Of a DNA stretch of 64,000 nt, positions 10,965 through 19,925 are shown piece after piece; within the stretch, counting starts at the first letter, position 1; every line of letters starts with the position of its first letter. The translations under genes were made by a program, and so were the position numbers. This stretch comes from an uncultured Flavobacteriaceae bacterium. Lineage in GTDB: Bacteria; Bacteroidota; Bacteroidia; Flavobacteriales; Flavobacteriaceae. The stretch spans positions 1,381,178-1,445,177 of the forward strand of contig CALSTP010000001.1 in NCBI GenBank assembly GCA_943789305.1. Direction: 5' to 3'. The notes under the pieces are model-generated. The model saw only the letters and a list, made by a program, of their open reading frames with translations. It was not told where the DNA came from and searched no databases.

Positions 10965-13415
10965 ATGAAAAATTTAGTTCTAAACTTACTTATAGGCCTA
11001 TTATCAACTACTTTGATTTCCCAAAACATTCCTTCTCCTAGTGAGTTTCTGGGATACGAATTGGGGACACAATTTACAAGACATCATCAAGTTGTTTCAT
11101 ATTTCAATGCAGTTGCTTCTGCTTCTGAACAAGTTAATACTTCGTCTTATGGTTCAACTTATGAAGGAAGAGAGTTACAATTGGCAATAATTTCAAGTTC
11201 AGAAAATTTATCTAATCTTGAAGAAATTAAAGAAAATCACCTAATTCAGGCCGGTTTAAAAAAAGGAATCGCATCTTCTTTGGAACCAAAAAGTATTGTT
11301 TGGTTGAGTTATAATGTTCATGGGAATGAAGCTGTTGGTACAGAAGCTGCAATGAAAACAATTTATACCCTTGTATCTAAAAAATCAAATTGGCTACAAA
11401 ACACAGTGGTAATCATCGATCCCTGTATTAATCCCGATGGGCGTGACCGTTATGTAAATTGGTACAACCAAGTAAAAAGCACTCCTTTTGACAGCTCCCC
11501 CTTAGCTGATGAACATTATGAAGATTGGCCAGGCGGAAGATACAACCACTATTATTTTGATCTCAATAGAGATTGGGCATGGGTGACTCAAAAAGAAACC
11601 CAACAACGTTTAAAAAAATACCATCAATGGTATCCACATATTCATGTTGACTTCCATGAACAAGGAATAGATAGTCCCTATTATTTTGCTCCGGCAGTAG
11701 AACCTTTACATGAAATCATTACAGATTTTCAAAGAGAATTTCAACATACAATTGGAAAAAATCATGCCCATTATTTTGATAAAGAAGGATGGTCGTACTT
11801 TAGTAAAGAAGTTTTTGATCTTCTGTATCCAGGATACGGAGATACTTACCCCATGTTTCTTGGAGCAATTGGAATGACATATGAACAAGGGGGAAGTGGT
11901 CAAGCAGGATTGAGTGTAAAAAACAAGATTGGAGATAATTTAACCTTAAAAGATCGTATAGCACATCACTACACCACGGGTCTTTCAACCATTGAAACCG
12001 CAAGTAATAATTCAAAACTTATTAATGATGAATTCAAAAAATATTTTCAAAACGATAATGTAAAATACGCGACTTACGCTTTAAAGGGAGAATTTGATAA
12101 AATAGCCAGTCTCAAAAGATTATTGGACATACATCACATCCCTTACGAGCATCCTAAAACTAAATTGAATATCAAAGGATGGGATTACGAAAAACAAAAA
12201 AACACTACTATTTCTTTTGGTTCCGATGCCCTGATACTAAATGGTGTTGGTGAAAAAGGAAAACTGATTCAAGCATTATTTGAACCCAAAACTCAACTTT
12301 CAGATTCTGTAACTTATGACATTACCTCTTGGTCTTTGCCTTATGCATATGGACTAAAAGCAGTTGCAAGTCAACAAAAAGTTTCAAACACCATTCCATT
12401 TAAAGAAGAATCAATTGTTACACCTCCAGAAACAAACGCATATGCATATGCAACAGGGTGGAGAAGTTATAAAGATGGAAAGTTTTTAGCAGCATTACTG
12501 AAAGAAAAAATCAGAGTTCGATATAACCTAAAACCCCTTGTGAATGGAGGAAAACGTTGGGCTGAGGGAAGTCTTTTTATATTAAAAGGTGAAAATAAAA
12601 TCATTGAAGAGTTTGATGAAAAAATCCGAAACCTTGCTGTAGAAAATAACCAAACCCTAATCCCTCTTGCTTCAGGTTTTTCGGATGCAGGAATTGATTT
12701 AGGATCAAACTTGATGGAATTTATTCCTCAAAAAAGAGTTGGACTCATCAAGAGTGATAATTCCAACCCACAAGGATATGGAGAAATTTGGCATTTTTTC
12801 GAGCAACAATTAAAATATCCCATTACCCAAATTAATTTGAATCGATTAAATGATCGTAACCTTGATAAATTTGATGTTCTTATACTTCCACCAGGGGGTT
12901 ATAATCTTTTTTCTGATGATGATTCTGGGCTATTGAAATGGATACAAAAAGGGGGGCGCCTTGTCGCTTTGGGTTCTGCAATTAGAGCATTTGCAAATCA
13001 AAATGCTTTTAACTTAAAAACTAAAAGCATGGACGATAAACCAGATAAATTTGTTCCATATGCAGAATTGGAAAGAAATGATATTAGCTCTGCAATTTAT
13101 GGTAGTATTTATTCTGTAAATATTGACACTACCCATCCCCTAGCATTTGGATACGATAAAAACTATTTCAGTTTAAAAAATAGCGCTACGAGCTACCAAC
13201 TCTTAAGTGAGGGAACTGTTGGAAACCTTCCAAAAGAATCAAAACCCTTAGCTGGTTTCAGTGGAAGTGAAGCGATTAAGCGTCAAAGTGAATCCTTGAT
13301 TTTCGGTATGGAAAACTTGGGGAGTGGAAGTGTTATTTACATCGTAGACAACCCATTGTATAGAGGATTCTGGGAAAACGGTAAACTCTGGATAATAAAT
13401 GCAGTATTTCACTAA
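10965..13415 (+). CDS. Secreted M14-family zinc carboxypeptidase
   Basis: The protein has 816 residues with an N-terminal signal peptide (MKNLVLNLLIGLLSTTLISQ). The peptidase domain carries the M14 zinc site H119/E122 in VHGNEAVG, a third histidine in HVDFHEQG (H231 is my best choice), and the catalytic glutamate E307 in MTYEQGGSG. The C-terminal 350 residues contain a glutamine-amidotransferase-like fold (LPPGGYNLFSDDD, GGRLVALGSAI), common in Bacteroidota members of this family, without a visible catalytic cysteine. It probably degrades peptides in the periplasm or outside the cell. It ends 4 bases before the convergent rimO stop, with no obvious terminator. Confidence 0.88.
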   Translation: MKNLVLNLLIGLLSTTLISQNIPSPSEFLGYELGTQFTRHHQVVSYFNAVASASEQVNTSSYGSTYEGRELQLAIISSSENLSNLEEIKENHLIQAGLKKGIASSLEPKSIVWLSYNVHGNEAVGTEAAMKTIYTLVSKKSNWLQNTVVIIDPCINPDGRDRYVNWYNQVKSTPFDSSPLADEHYEDWPGGRYNHYYFDLNRDWAWVTQKETQQRLKKYHQWYPHIHVDFHEQGIDSPYYFAPAVEPLHEIITDFQREFQHTIGKNHAHYFDKEGWSYFSKEVFDLLYPGYGDTYPMFLGAIGMTYEQGGSGQAGLSVKNKIGDNLTLKDRIAHHYTTGLSTIETASNNSKLINDEFKKYFQNDNVKYATYALKGEFDKIASLKRLLDIHHIPYEHPKTKLNIKGWDYEKQKNTTISFGSDALILNGVGEKGKLIQALFEPKTQLSDSVTYDITSWSLPYAYGLKAVASQQKVSNTIPFKEESIVTPPETNAYAYATGWRSYKDGKFLAALLKEKIRVRYNLKPLVNGGKRWAEGSLFILKGENKIIEEFDEKIRNLAVENNQTLIPLASGFSDAGIDLGSNLMEFIPQKRVGLIKSDNSNPQGYGEIWHFFEQQLKYPITQINLNRLNDRNLDKFDVLILPPGGYNLFSDDDSGLLKWIQKGGRLVALGSAIRAFANQNAFNLKTKSMDDKPDKFVPYAELERNDISSAIYGSIYSVNIDTTHPLAFGYDKNYFSLKNSATSYQLLSEGTVGNLPKESKPLAGFSGSEAIKRQSESLIFGMENLGSGSVIYIVDNPLYRGFWENGKLWIINAVFH

Positions 13416-13419
13416 ATAA

Positions 13420-14724
13420 TTATTCGACTGGTTCTGCATAAAGATCAAAATCGGCTGCCTCAATAATGGTGAGATTAAAGTATTCTCCTTGTTTAAGATA
13501 AAATTTTGTAGCATCAACCAATACTTCGTTATCAACATCTGGTGAATCCATCTCAGAGCGGCCCACAAAAAAATTCCCTTCTTTACGATCTATTACACAT
13601 CGGTATGTTTTCCCAACCTTTTCTTGATTTAATTCCCAAGAAATCTGAGACTGAATATCCATGATTGCAGAAGACCTTCTTTGTTTTTCTTTTTCAGGAA
13701 CATCATCTTCCAATAGATGTGCGTGGGTGTTTTCTTCATGACTGTAAGTAAAACATCCCAAACGCTCGAAACGCATTTCTTTTACCCAAGCTTTTAATTC
13801 CTCAAAATGTTCTTCAGTTTCCCCTGGATACCCTACAATCAAGCTGGTTCTTAAAGTAATCTCAGGAACGAGTTTTCTAAATTCTTTGAGAAGTTTTGTT
13901 GTTTTATCTTTGGTAGTCCCCCTTCTCATGGATTTCAAAATATCATCTGAAATATGCTGTAAAGGAATGTCTAAATAATTACATACTTTGGGCTCAGATT
14001 TCATAACCTCTAAAACATCTAGAGGAAAACCTGTGGGGAATGCGTAATGCATTCTAATCCATTCAATCCCCTCTACTTTAACCAAGGCTTGCAATAGCTC
14101 TGCCAAATTTCTTTTTTTATAAATATCCAAACCGTAATAAGTCAGATCTTGAGCAATTAAGATCAATTCTTTAACTCCATCACTTGCTAAAGACTCTGCT
14201 TGTTTTACTAAGTCTTCAATTGGTGTTGAACGATGTTTTCCACGCATCAAAGGAATTGCACAAAATGAACATGGTCGATCACAACCCTCTGATATTTTGA
14301 AGTATGCAAAGTTTTTTGGGGTTGTTGTAATTCTTTCTCCAAGAAGTTCGTGCTTGTAATCAGCTTCTAATGCAGCCAATAATTGAGGTAATTCACTGGT
14401 TCCAAAATATTGATCCACATCAGGAATTTCTTTAACAAGGTCTGGCTTGTACCGTTCACTTAAACAACCTGTAACAAAAACTTTATCTATTTCTCCTGCT
14501 TCTTTTCTCTGGATATTTTCCAAGATTGTATTTACAGACTCCTCTTTGGCGTTATCAATAAAACCACAAGTATTAATGACAACTATATTTCCATCTTCTT
14601 GATGAACTACTTCTTTATTGTTGGCTTTGAGTTGCCCCATTAAAACTTCAGAATCATATACGTTCTTGGAACATCCAAGAGTAATTACATTAATCTTATT
14701 TTTAGTGGAATTTTTTGTTCGCAT
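13420..14724 (-). CDS. rimO: Ribosomal protein S12 methylthiotransferase RimO
   Basis: Radical-SAM enzyme that methylthiolates the conserved aspartate of ribosomal protein S12. It has 434 residues. The N-terminal UPF0004 domain has the three cysteines of the auxiliary 4Fe-4S cluster (C18 in LGCSKN, C53 in NTCGF, C87 in TGCLSE). The radical-SAM motif is C148-x3-C152-x2-C155 in GCDRPCSFC. The C-terminal TRAM domain covers about residues 370-434. RimO rather than MiaB is indicated by the LGCSKNVYDSE start and the GKHRSTPIEDL region. It follows the alpha/beta hydrolase by 3 bases. Confidence 0.94.
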   Translation of the reverse strand: MRTKNSTKNKINVITLGCSKNVYDSEVLMGQLKANNKEVVHQEDGNIVVINTCGFIDNAKEESVNTILENIQRKEAGEIDKVFVTGCLSERYKPDLVKEIPDVDQYFGTSELPQLLAALEADYKHELLGERITTTPKNFAYFKISEGCDRPCSFCAIPLMRGKHRSTPIEDLVKQAESLASDGVKELILIAQDLTYYGLDIYKKRNLAELLQALVKVEGIEWIRMHYAFPTGFPLDVLEVMKSEPKVCNYLDIPLQHISDDILKSMRRGTTKDKTTKLLKEFRKLVPEITLRTSLIVGYPGETEEHFEELKAWVKEMRFERLGCFTYSHEENTHAHLLEDDVPEKEKQRRSSAIMDIQSQISWELNQEKVGKTYRCVIDRKEGNFFVGRSEMDSPDVDNEVLVDATKFYLKQGEYFNLTIIEAADFDLYAEPVE

Positions 14725-14727
14725 ATT

Positions 14728-15717
14728 TTATTGAGCAGTTAAATGGGTTTCAAAAAATCGGATGCTTTCTTTGGTTACCCCTTCAACATCTTTACTCGTA
14801 ATATATGATGTCATAACATGGTTTCCTGATTTAGGAAAAGCCATTTTTTCTTTTTGTGAAGCCATTGTTCCCAGCTGCTCAAACATTGATAACATTGCCT
14901 CAACAGAAACAACATTGTCTTGGTTTATTTCATCCTTGTAGTAATAGCCCATAAAAACCGGTTTTTTAATCTTCTCAAAGGTTTCAGGAGTCATCGCTAC
15001 TTCAATTAATTTTTGGACATGGGTTATTGCTTGAATATGATATCGAGTAGTCCAAAATTGTTCTTTTGGTGAAACCACATCTTGCATGAGATGATAATTT
15101 GTGCCTAAAGCAAAAGTTGTTATTTCTAATCCCCAAGGAAGAGTTCCAATACCTATAAGTTGGTTTTTAATTCTAATATTAGGAGAGTATAACCCAATAA
15201 TTGCAACCTTTGGATCATCACCTAATAATAGACTTAATGTTCCACCATTAGAAGTACCCAACAGAATTACTTGATCTCCCAGAGTTTTAGCAACTTCTAA
15301 TGCTTCTAATGCGCTTGCAATATATTGATCTCCATTGAATTCTTCTAAAGGACTTTCATTGTCTATCCCATGTCCAAACAAACGAGGTAGATACAAATTT
15401 GCTTTAAAATGTTTAGCTATTTTTTGATGAAAAGGAGCTCCCTCTTCTGAACTAGCAGAAAAACCATGCATGTACAAAACACTGTATTTTGTTTTTTTAG
15501 GTATTGAATCATAAAACTTAATTCGGGATGCATTACCGTCCTTTATTCCTTCTATTTTTAATTCACGAGCTGTAATCCAATTATTCAACTCAAAAAGATT
15601 CTCTGGAACAGATGGAACCTCTTGATTTAAATTTGGTTCAACTACCTTGGGTCCTGAAAAAAAAACGAGGATCAAGATTCCGAAAAAGCCAAGTATAATT
15701 TTAAGATTTCTTTTCAT
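14728..15717 (-). CDS. Membrane-anchored alpha/beta hydrolase
   Basis: The protein has 329 residues. Residues 5-21 form a hydrophobic anchor or signal segment (LKIILGFFGILILVFF). The hydrolase core shows the oxyanion-loop motif YMHGFSAS and the nucleophile elbow LLGTSNGGT (GxSxG). A conserved ASGNHVMTSY-like stretch near the C-terminus (KSGNHVMTS) supplies the catalytic histidine. The substrate is unknown; an esterase or lipase acting at the outer face of the inner membrane is the reasonable guess. It sits between ftsY (9-base gap) and rimO (3-base gap) in one leftward transcript. Confidence 0.8.
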   Translation of the reverse strand: MKRNLKIILGFFGILILVFFSGPKVVEPNLNQEVPSVPENLFELNNWITARELKIEGIKDGNASRIKFYDSIPKKTKYSVLYMHGFSASSEEGAPFHQKIAKHFKANLYLPRLFGHGIDNESPLEEFNGDQYIASALEALEVAKTLGDQVILLGTSNGGTLSLLLGDDPKVAIIGLYSPNIRIKNQLIGIGTLPWGLEITTFALGTNYHLMQDVVSPKEQFWTTRYHIQAITHVQKLIEVAMTPETFEKIKKPVFMGYYYKDEINQDNVVSVEAMLSMFEQLGTMASQKEKMAFPKSGNHVMTSYITSKDVEGVTKESIRFFETHLTAQ

Positions 15718-15726
15718 TTCTTTATA

Positions 15727-16680
15727 TCAATTAAAAAAAGAGTGTAAAAAAGATTCTACATTAAAAATTTGTAGATCATCAATTCCTTCTCCCACTCCAA
15801 TAAATTTAACGGGAATTTTGAACGCATCAGAAATTCCAAGAACAACCCCACCTTTTGCAGTTCCATCGAGTTTGGTAACTGCCAGTGAAGTAACTTTAGT
15901 AGCTTGAGTAAATTGTTTTGCTTGTTCAAAAGCATTTTGACCTGTAGAACCATCTAGGACTAAAAGTACTTCATGAGGAGCGTTGGGTACCACCCGATCC
16001 ATAACTTTCTTAACTTTTGAAAGTTCATTCATCAAATTAATTTTGTTGTGAAGACGGCCCGCGGTATCAATCAGAACAACATCAGCTTTCTGCTTCTGGG
16101 CAGACTCAAGCGTGTCAAATGCAACTGAGGCTGGATCGCTTCCCATTTGTTGTTTTATTATGGGAACATCCGAACGATCTGCCCATACTTGCAATTGATC
16201 AATTGCACCTGCTCTAAAAGTATCTGCAGCACCCAAAACTACCTTTTTACCAGCACTTTTATAATGATGAGCTAATTTTCCAATGGTTGTTGTTTTTCCA
16301 ACACCATTAACTCCAACTACCATAATAACATGAGGCTGGTCCGCAAAAGTATTCGAAAAAGAAAAAGGTTTTTCGGGTTGTTGGGGATTTAATATTCCCG
16401 AGATTTCTTCTTTCAAAATCAAACTCAACTCCTTTGTTCCTATGTAACGATCTTTAGCTACACGAACTTCAATTGCATCAATAATCTTTAGAGTAGTTGT
16501 AACTCCAACATCTGATGAAACCAGAACTTCTTCTAAATCGTCCAACAAATCAACATCAACAGTTGACTTTCCAGCTATGGCGGTTCCAAGTTTTGAAAAA
16601 AAAGATTTTCGTGTACGCTCTAAACCCTTATTCAAGTTTTTTTCTTGATCCCCAGAAAATAATGATTTTAATAAACTCAT
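15727..16680 (-). CDS. ftsY: Signal recognition particle receptor FtsY
   Basis: SRP-receptor GTPase that docks ribosome-SRP complexes at the membrane. It has 317 residues, the short form without an acidic A domain, usual in this phylum. The N domain covers about 1-105. The G domain has P-loop VGVNGVGKTTT (about 122-132), AADTFRAGAIDQL (151-163), DTAGR (205-209) and TKLDGTAKGG (269-278). Its ATG is only about 14 bases downstream of the hairpin that ends the rpmB-rpmG-DUF4295 transcript, so its expression may depend on read-through past that hairpin. Confidence 0.95.
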   Translation of the reverse strand: MSLLKSLFSGDQEKNLNKGLERTRKSFFSKLGTAIAGKSTVDVDLLDDLEEVLVSSDVGVTTTLKIIDAIEVRVAKDRYIGTKELSLILKEEISGILNPQQPEKPFSFSNTFADQPHVIMVVGVNGVGKTTTIGKLAHHYKSAGKKVVLGAADTFRAGAIDQLQVWADRSDVPIIKQQMGSDPASVAFDTLESAQKQKADVVLIDTAGRLHNKINLMNELSKVKKVMDRVVPNAPHEVLLVLDGSTGQNAFEQAKQFTQATKVTSLAVTKLDGTAKGGVVLGISDAFKIPVKFIGVGEGIDDLQIFNVESFLHSFFN

Positions 16681-16693
16681 GAAGCTGTTAAAT

Positions 16694-16725
16694 AAAAAAA
16701 GCTACTGTAAAAGTAGCTTTTTTTT
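16694..16725 (-). terminator. Rho-independent terminator after the rpmB-rpmG-DUF4295 genes
   Basis: On the minus strand a stem AGCTACT/AGTAGCT with a short loop is flanked by A-runs and T-runs on both sides, so it reads as a terminator in either direction. It lies between the DUF4295 stop (16748) and the ftsY start (16680). Confidence 0.8.
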
Positions 16726-16747
16726 AGATTGGTTACTCGGACTGTAA

Positions 16748-16900
16748 TTAGTGTTTACTCAACCAGTCGTTAACAAGGTCTGGTGCAGTAATAGTTTCTA
16801 CGAAAGAATAACTTTTAGATTCACCTTTCTTTACCATTTTAATCACTTTGGTAAGTCTTTTTGATCCCGTTTGTAGGGTAGCTACTGATTTCTTTGCCAT
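16748..16900 (-). CDS. DUF4295 small basic protein
   Basis: A 50-residue protein starting MAKKSVATLQTG and ending VNDWLSKH, rich in lysine. This matches DUF4295, a short protein found in Bacteroidota directly downstream of rpmG. The function is unknown; its position and basic composition suggest a ribosome-associated protein. The start is 2 bases after the rpmG stop. The complete open frame lies on the minus strand with a clean ATG and TAA, and conservation of the L28-L33-DUF4295 order supports it as a real gene. Confidence 0.88.
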   Translation of the reverse strand: MAKKSVATLQTGSKRLTKVIKMVKKGESKSYSFVETITAPDLVNDWLSKH

Positions 16901-16902
16901 GG

Positions 16903-17085
16903 TTATTTAATTTCTTTGTGAAGAGTCATTTTCTTTAGGATCGGATTGAATTTCTTAATCTCCAATCGATCTGGCGTATTTTTTTTATTTTTTGTTGTGA
17001 TGTAACGGGAAGTACCAGGTCTTCCAGAGTCTTTGTGTTCAGTACATTCAAGTATAACTTGTACACGGTTTCCTTTTTTTGCCAT
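16903..17085 (-). CDS. rpmG: 50S ribosomal protein L33
   Basis: A 60-residue protein, [18 protein letters not shown]... with [20 protein letters not shown], the standard bacterial L33 signature. Only one cysteine remains (ECTEH), so this is the zinc-free (C-minus) type of L33. It lies between rpmB (12-base gap) and DUF4295. Confidence 0.96.
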   Translation of the reverse strand: MAKKGNRVQVILECTEHKDSGRPGTSRYITTKNKKNTPDRLEIKKFNPILKKMTLHKEIK

Positions 17086-17097
17086 GATCTGATATAT

Positions 17098-17334
17098 TTA
17101 GATGGTTTTTCCTTTTGCTCTAGCCTCTTTCAAAACTGCAGAAATTCCTTTTCTATTAATTGTTTTTAATACAGAAGCGGTAACTTTTAAGGTAATCCAT
17201 TTATCTTCTTCAGGGATAAAAAATCGCTTCTTGATGAGGTTAACCTCAAAACGACGCTTGGTTTTGTTGATGGCTTTAGAAACGTTGTTACCAAACATTG
17301 CTCTTTTTCCACTTATTTCACAAACTCTTGACAT
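17098..17334 (-). CDS. rpmB: 50S ribosomal protein L28
   Basis: A 78-residue protein beginning MSRVCEISGKRAMFGNNVS with the L28 signature KRRFEVNLIKKRFF. It is the first gene of the three-gene ribosomal group and has a good promoter candidate just upstream at 17370-17398. Confidence 0.97.
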   Translation of the reverse strand: MSRVCEISGKRAMFGNNVSKAINKTKRRFEVNLIKKRFFIPEEDKWITLKVTASVLKTINRKGISAVLKEARAKGKTI

Positions 17335-17369
17335 AATTCTAGACTTTAGTGTTCTTTTAAAACAGGATG

Positions 17370-17398
17370 CAAATTTAATGTTTTTTATGGAGTATCAA
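17370..17398 (-). promoter_or_regulatory. Promoter candidate for rpmB
   Basis: On the minus strand a -33 TTG (17396-17398) is followed after 18 bases by TAAATTTG (17370-17377), an exact match to the Bacteroidota sigma-ABfr -7 consensus TAnnTTTG. This is about 36 bases before the rpmB start. Confidence 0.65.
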
Positions 17399-17592
17399 AA
17401 TAGTTTTTAATCAAATTTTAAAAGACGTTTTTTGGTTTTAAATAACAAAACCCTTTTTTAGTACATTTAAGAGTATAAACCTAGGGTTAGAATGAAAATT
17501 TGATTCAATTCAAAGGATTCAATTTTTTTATTTATTATGTGAAGTGCCGCAAATGAACCTTATGAAATTTAACCTCATCTTATATAAAAAAA

Positions 17593-18021
17593 GAAATAAC
17601 TATTCAACAGAAAGGAATTTTTAAAACAACAAAAGAAAATCTTTGGAATGCACTGACCAATATCGATCAAATGAGACAATGGTATTTTAAAGAAATTAAC
17701 TTTTTTGAACCCAAAATAGGTTGCGAAACACTCTTTTCAATTCAGTATGAAGGAAAAACTTTTTACACATAGATGGAATGTTTATTAAGTTATTCCAAAT
17801 GAAAAAATAGCTTATCATTGGCAATATGAAGAATACGATGGAGAATCAACTGTTTCGTTTAAATTGAAAAAAGAGAAAAATGGTGTATCAATCACTCTAA
17901 CTGCCAAAATTTTAGATCCTTTTCCTGCGATGAAAGAATTCAGTTACAAAAGTATGTTCAAAGGCTGGTAAACGCTGAAAAAGTTCGATTAAAATCTTTT
18001 GTAGAACAGAAAAAACAATAA
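17593..18021 (+). pseudogene. Decayed SRPBCC/AHSA1-type domain gene
   Basis: Reading + frames gives EITIQQKGIFKTTKENLWNA, then LTNIDQMRQWYF... up to GKTFYT and a stop. Another frame then gives VIPNEKIAYHWQYEEYDGES and FKLKKEKNGVSITLTAKI, and a third ends with AEKVRLKSFVEQKKQ and TAA at 18019-18021. The order and motifs (N-terminal xxEXLWxALTxxxxMxxWYF, central VIPNEKIAYxWxYxxYxGES) match the activator-of-Hsp90-ATPase-like SRPBCC family of about 150 residues. At least two frame changes and several in-frame stops, plus no ATG in the right frame, show it is dead. It fills most of the 700-base gap between rpmB and cinA; I see no other gene there. Confidence 0.75.
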
Positions 18022-18034
18022 AAAAATTATGCTG

Positions 18035-19276
18035 CTAAAAAAGTTGTTTGTGCAAAAGTTCCATGACTTTATTTACAGCTTTTTCAATGACGTGCTCTCT
18101 GTGTTTTCCTAAACGAAATTCATGACTTACGACTCCTTTATTGGAAGCTAAAGCAATAAAAACAGTTCCTAAATCTGCATCAGAATCTCCTTTGGTAGGT
18201 CCTGCGTTTCCAGTTGTAGAAATACCAATAGTTGCTCCCATTTGCTCTCGAACAGCTACAGCCATTGCTTCAGCAACTTGGGCACTTACTACAGAATATT
18301 GATTTATCAAAGATTGAGATATCCCTAATACATTAACTTTAATATCGGTTGTATAAGCAACTACTCCTCCCTTAAAAAATCCAGATGCACCTGGAGTTTG
18401 AGTGAATCTGTTTGCTATTTTTCCACCGGTACAACTCTCTGCAACCGCCAAACTATTATTTGTTTTTATAAACTGATTCTGAAGTTGCTCTTCAATAGAT
18501 GCGTCCTCTTCAAATCCTACAATAATCTCTCCTATAAGAGGGTATAATTTTTTAATTTGGTCATCAATCCTTTGATTGAGCAGAGATTGATTTTCCCCTT
18601 TAGCAGACAAACGCAGCCGAACCCTTCCAAGATTTGGGAGGTAAGCAAGTTTTATATCTTTAGGTAAATTGTTTTCCCAGTTTTCAATACGTTCTGCAAT
18701 TACACTCTCTCCTAGTCCATAAGTAAGTAATGTTTTATGAATGATGAAAGGTCGGGTGTAATGTTTTTGTAAAGCGGGAATAACTTCGTTACTAATCAAT
18801 GCTTTCATCTCAAAGGGCACACCTGGCAAAGAAATAATTACACGGTCTTCGTTTTCAAACCACATCCCTGAAGCGGTTCCATAAAAATTATTTAGAACTT
18901 TTGCCTTTGATGGCAATAGAGCTTGCTTTCGATTTTCGTTGTTAATGGGTGTAGGGACATATTTCGCAAACATTTCTTCGATGCGTTCTAATACAAGTTC
19001 ATTTTTAACCAAAACATCTTCAAAGTATGCACAAAGTGTATGTTTAGTTAAATCATCTTTTGTTGGACCCAAACCTCCTGTAAGAATAATTACTTGAGCT
19101 CGTTTTTGAGCTTCATCCAAGCAATTCTCAATATGTTCTTTACGATCAGAAATGGAAGTGATTTGTCCAACTTCAATTCCAATTTTATTCAACTCTTTAG
19201 CAATAAAAACAGCATTGGTATTTACAATTTGTCCAATAAGAATTTCATCCCCGATACTTACAATTTCTGCAATCAT
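18035..19276 (-). CDS. cinA: CinA-type nicotinamide-nucleotide amidase with molybdopterin-binding-like domain
   Basis: A 413-residue two-domain protein. The N-terminal MoCF-like domain starts IVSIGDEILIGQIVNTNA and has ILTGGLGPTKDDLTKH. The C-terminal CinA domain (from about residue 260) has AVAESCTGGKIANRFT and GGVVAYTTDIKVNVLGI, the NMN deamidase signature. The family recycles NMN and in some species is tied to competence. The gene is the last of a leftward run and starts 1 base after the FAH-family stop. Confidence 0.93.
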   Translation of the reverse strand: MIAEIVSIGDEILIGQIVNTNAVFIAKELNKIGIEVGQITSISDRKEHIENCLDEAQKRAQVIILTGGLGPTKDDLTKHTLCAYFEDVLVKNELVLERIEEMFAKYVPTPINNENRKQALLPSKAKVLNNFYGTASGMWFENEDRVIISLPGVPFEMKALISNEVIPALQKHYTRPFIIHKTLLTYGLGESVIAERIENWENNLPKDIKLAYLPNLGRVRLRLSAKGENQSLLNQRIDDQIKKLYPLIGEIIVGFEEDASIEEQLQNQFIKTNNSLAVAESCTGGKIANRFTQTPGASGFFKGGVVAYTTDIKVNVLGISQSLINQYSVVSAQVAEAMAVAVREQMGATIGISTTGNAGPTKGDSDADLGTVFIALASNKGVVSHEFRLGKHREHVIEKAVNKVMELLHKQLF

Positions 19277-19277
19277 A

Positions 19278-19889
19278 TTACTTAACTTTTATTGAAAATA
19301 ATCGACGACCTTCTAAAAATCCTTCTAGTGTGTCATTCACATTAACTGCACCAACCCCAGCAGGGGTTCCAGTAAAAATTATGTCTCCAATTTTTAAGGT
19401 AAAAAATTGAGATACATAGGATATCAATTCATCTATTTTCCATAACATCAAGGCAGTTGATGAGCTCTGTACTACGTCTCCATTTTTAGTCATTTCAAAC
19501 AGAAGTTGATCAACATTGGGGAGTTCTCTTTTTTTAACCCAATCTCCAACCACAGCAGCTCCATCAAATGCTTTTGCTTTTTCCCAAGGCAAACCATTGG
19601 CCTTAAGTTTGGCCTGAAGATCTCGGGCGGTAAAATCAATTCCTAATCCAATTTGATCGTAGTATTTATGTGCAAATTTTTGTTGAATGTGTTTCCCTAT
19701 ACGATTAATACGAATCAAAACTTCAACCTCATGGTGTACGTCATTTGAAAATGGAGGGATAAAAAATGGTTGGTTTTTTAAAACCAAAGAAGTATCTGGT
19801 TTAAGAAAAACTACAGGATCATCAGGTTTTTCGTTTGCTAGTTCTTTGATATGATCGCTGTAATTCCGACCAATGCATATTATTTTCAT
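19278..19889 (-). CDS. Fumarylacetoacetate hydrolase family protein
   Basis: A 203-residue protein beginning MKIICIGRNYSDHIKELANE with FLKPDTSL and the HHEVEVLIRI metal-binding stretch, then GIDFTARDLQ and IIFTGTPAGVG, all typical of the single-domain FAH fold (acylpyruvate hydrolase or oxaloacetate decarboxylase type). The exact substrate cannot be read from sequence; acylpyruvase or oxaloacetate decarboxylase are the closest known activities. It sits between the exonuclease and cinA in one run. Confidence 0.88.
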   Translation of the reverse strand: MKIICIGRNYSDHIKELANEKPDDPVVFLKPDTSLVLKNQPFFIPPFSNDVHHEVEVLIRINRIGKHIQQKFAHKYYDQIGLGIDFTARDLQAKLKANGLPWEKAKAFDGAAVVGDWVKKRELPNVDQLLFEMTKNGDVVQSSSTALMLWKIDELISYVSQFFTLKIGDIIFTGTPAGVGAVNVNDTLEGFLEGRRLFSIKVK

Positions 19890-19925
19890 AATCTAGATTG
19901 TAAAAACGATTGATTAAACCAACTT

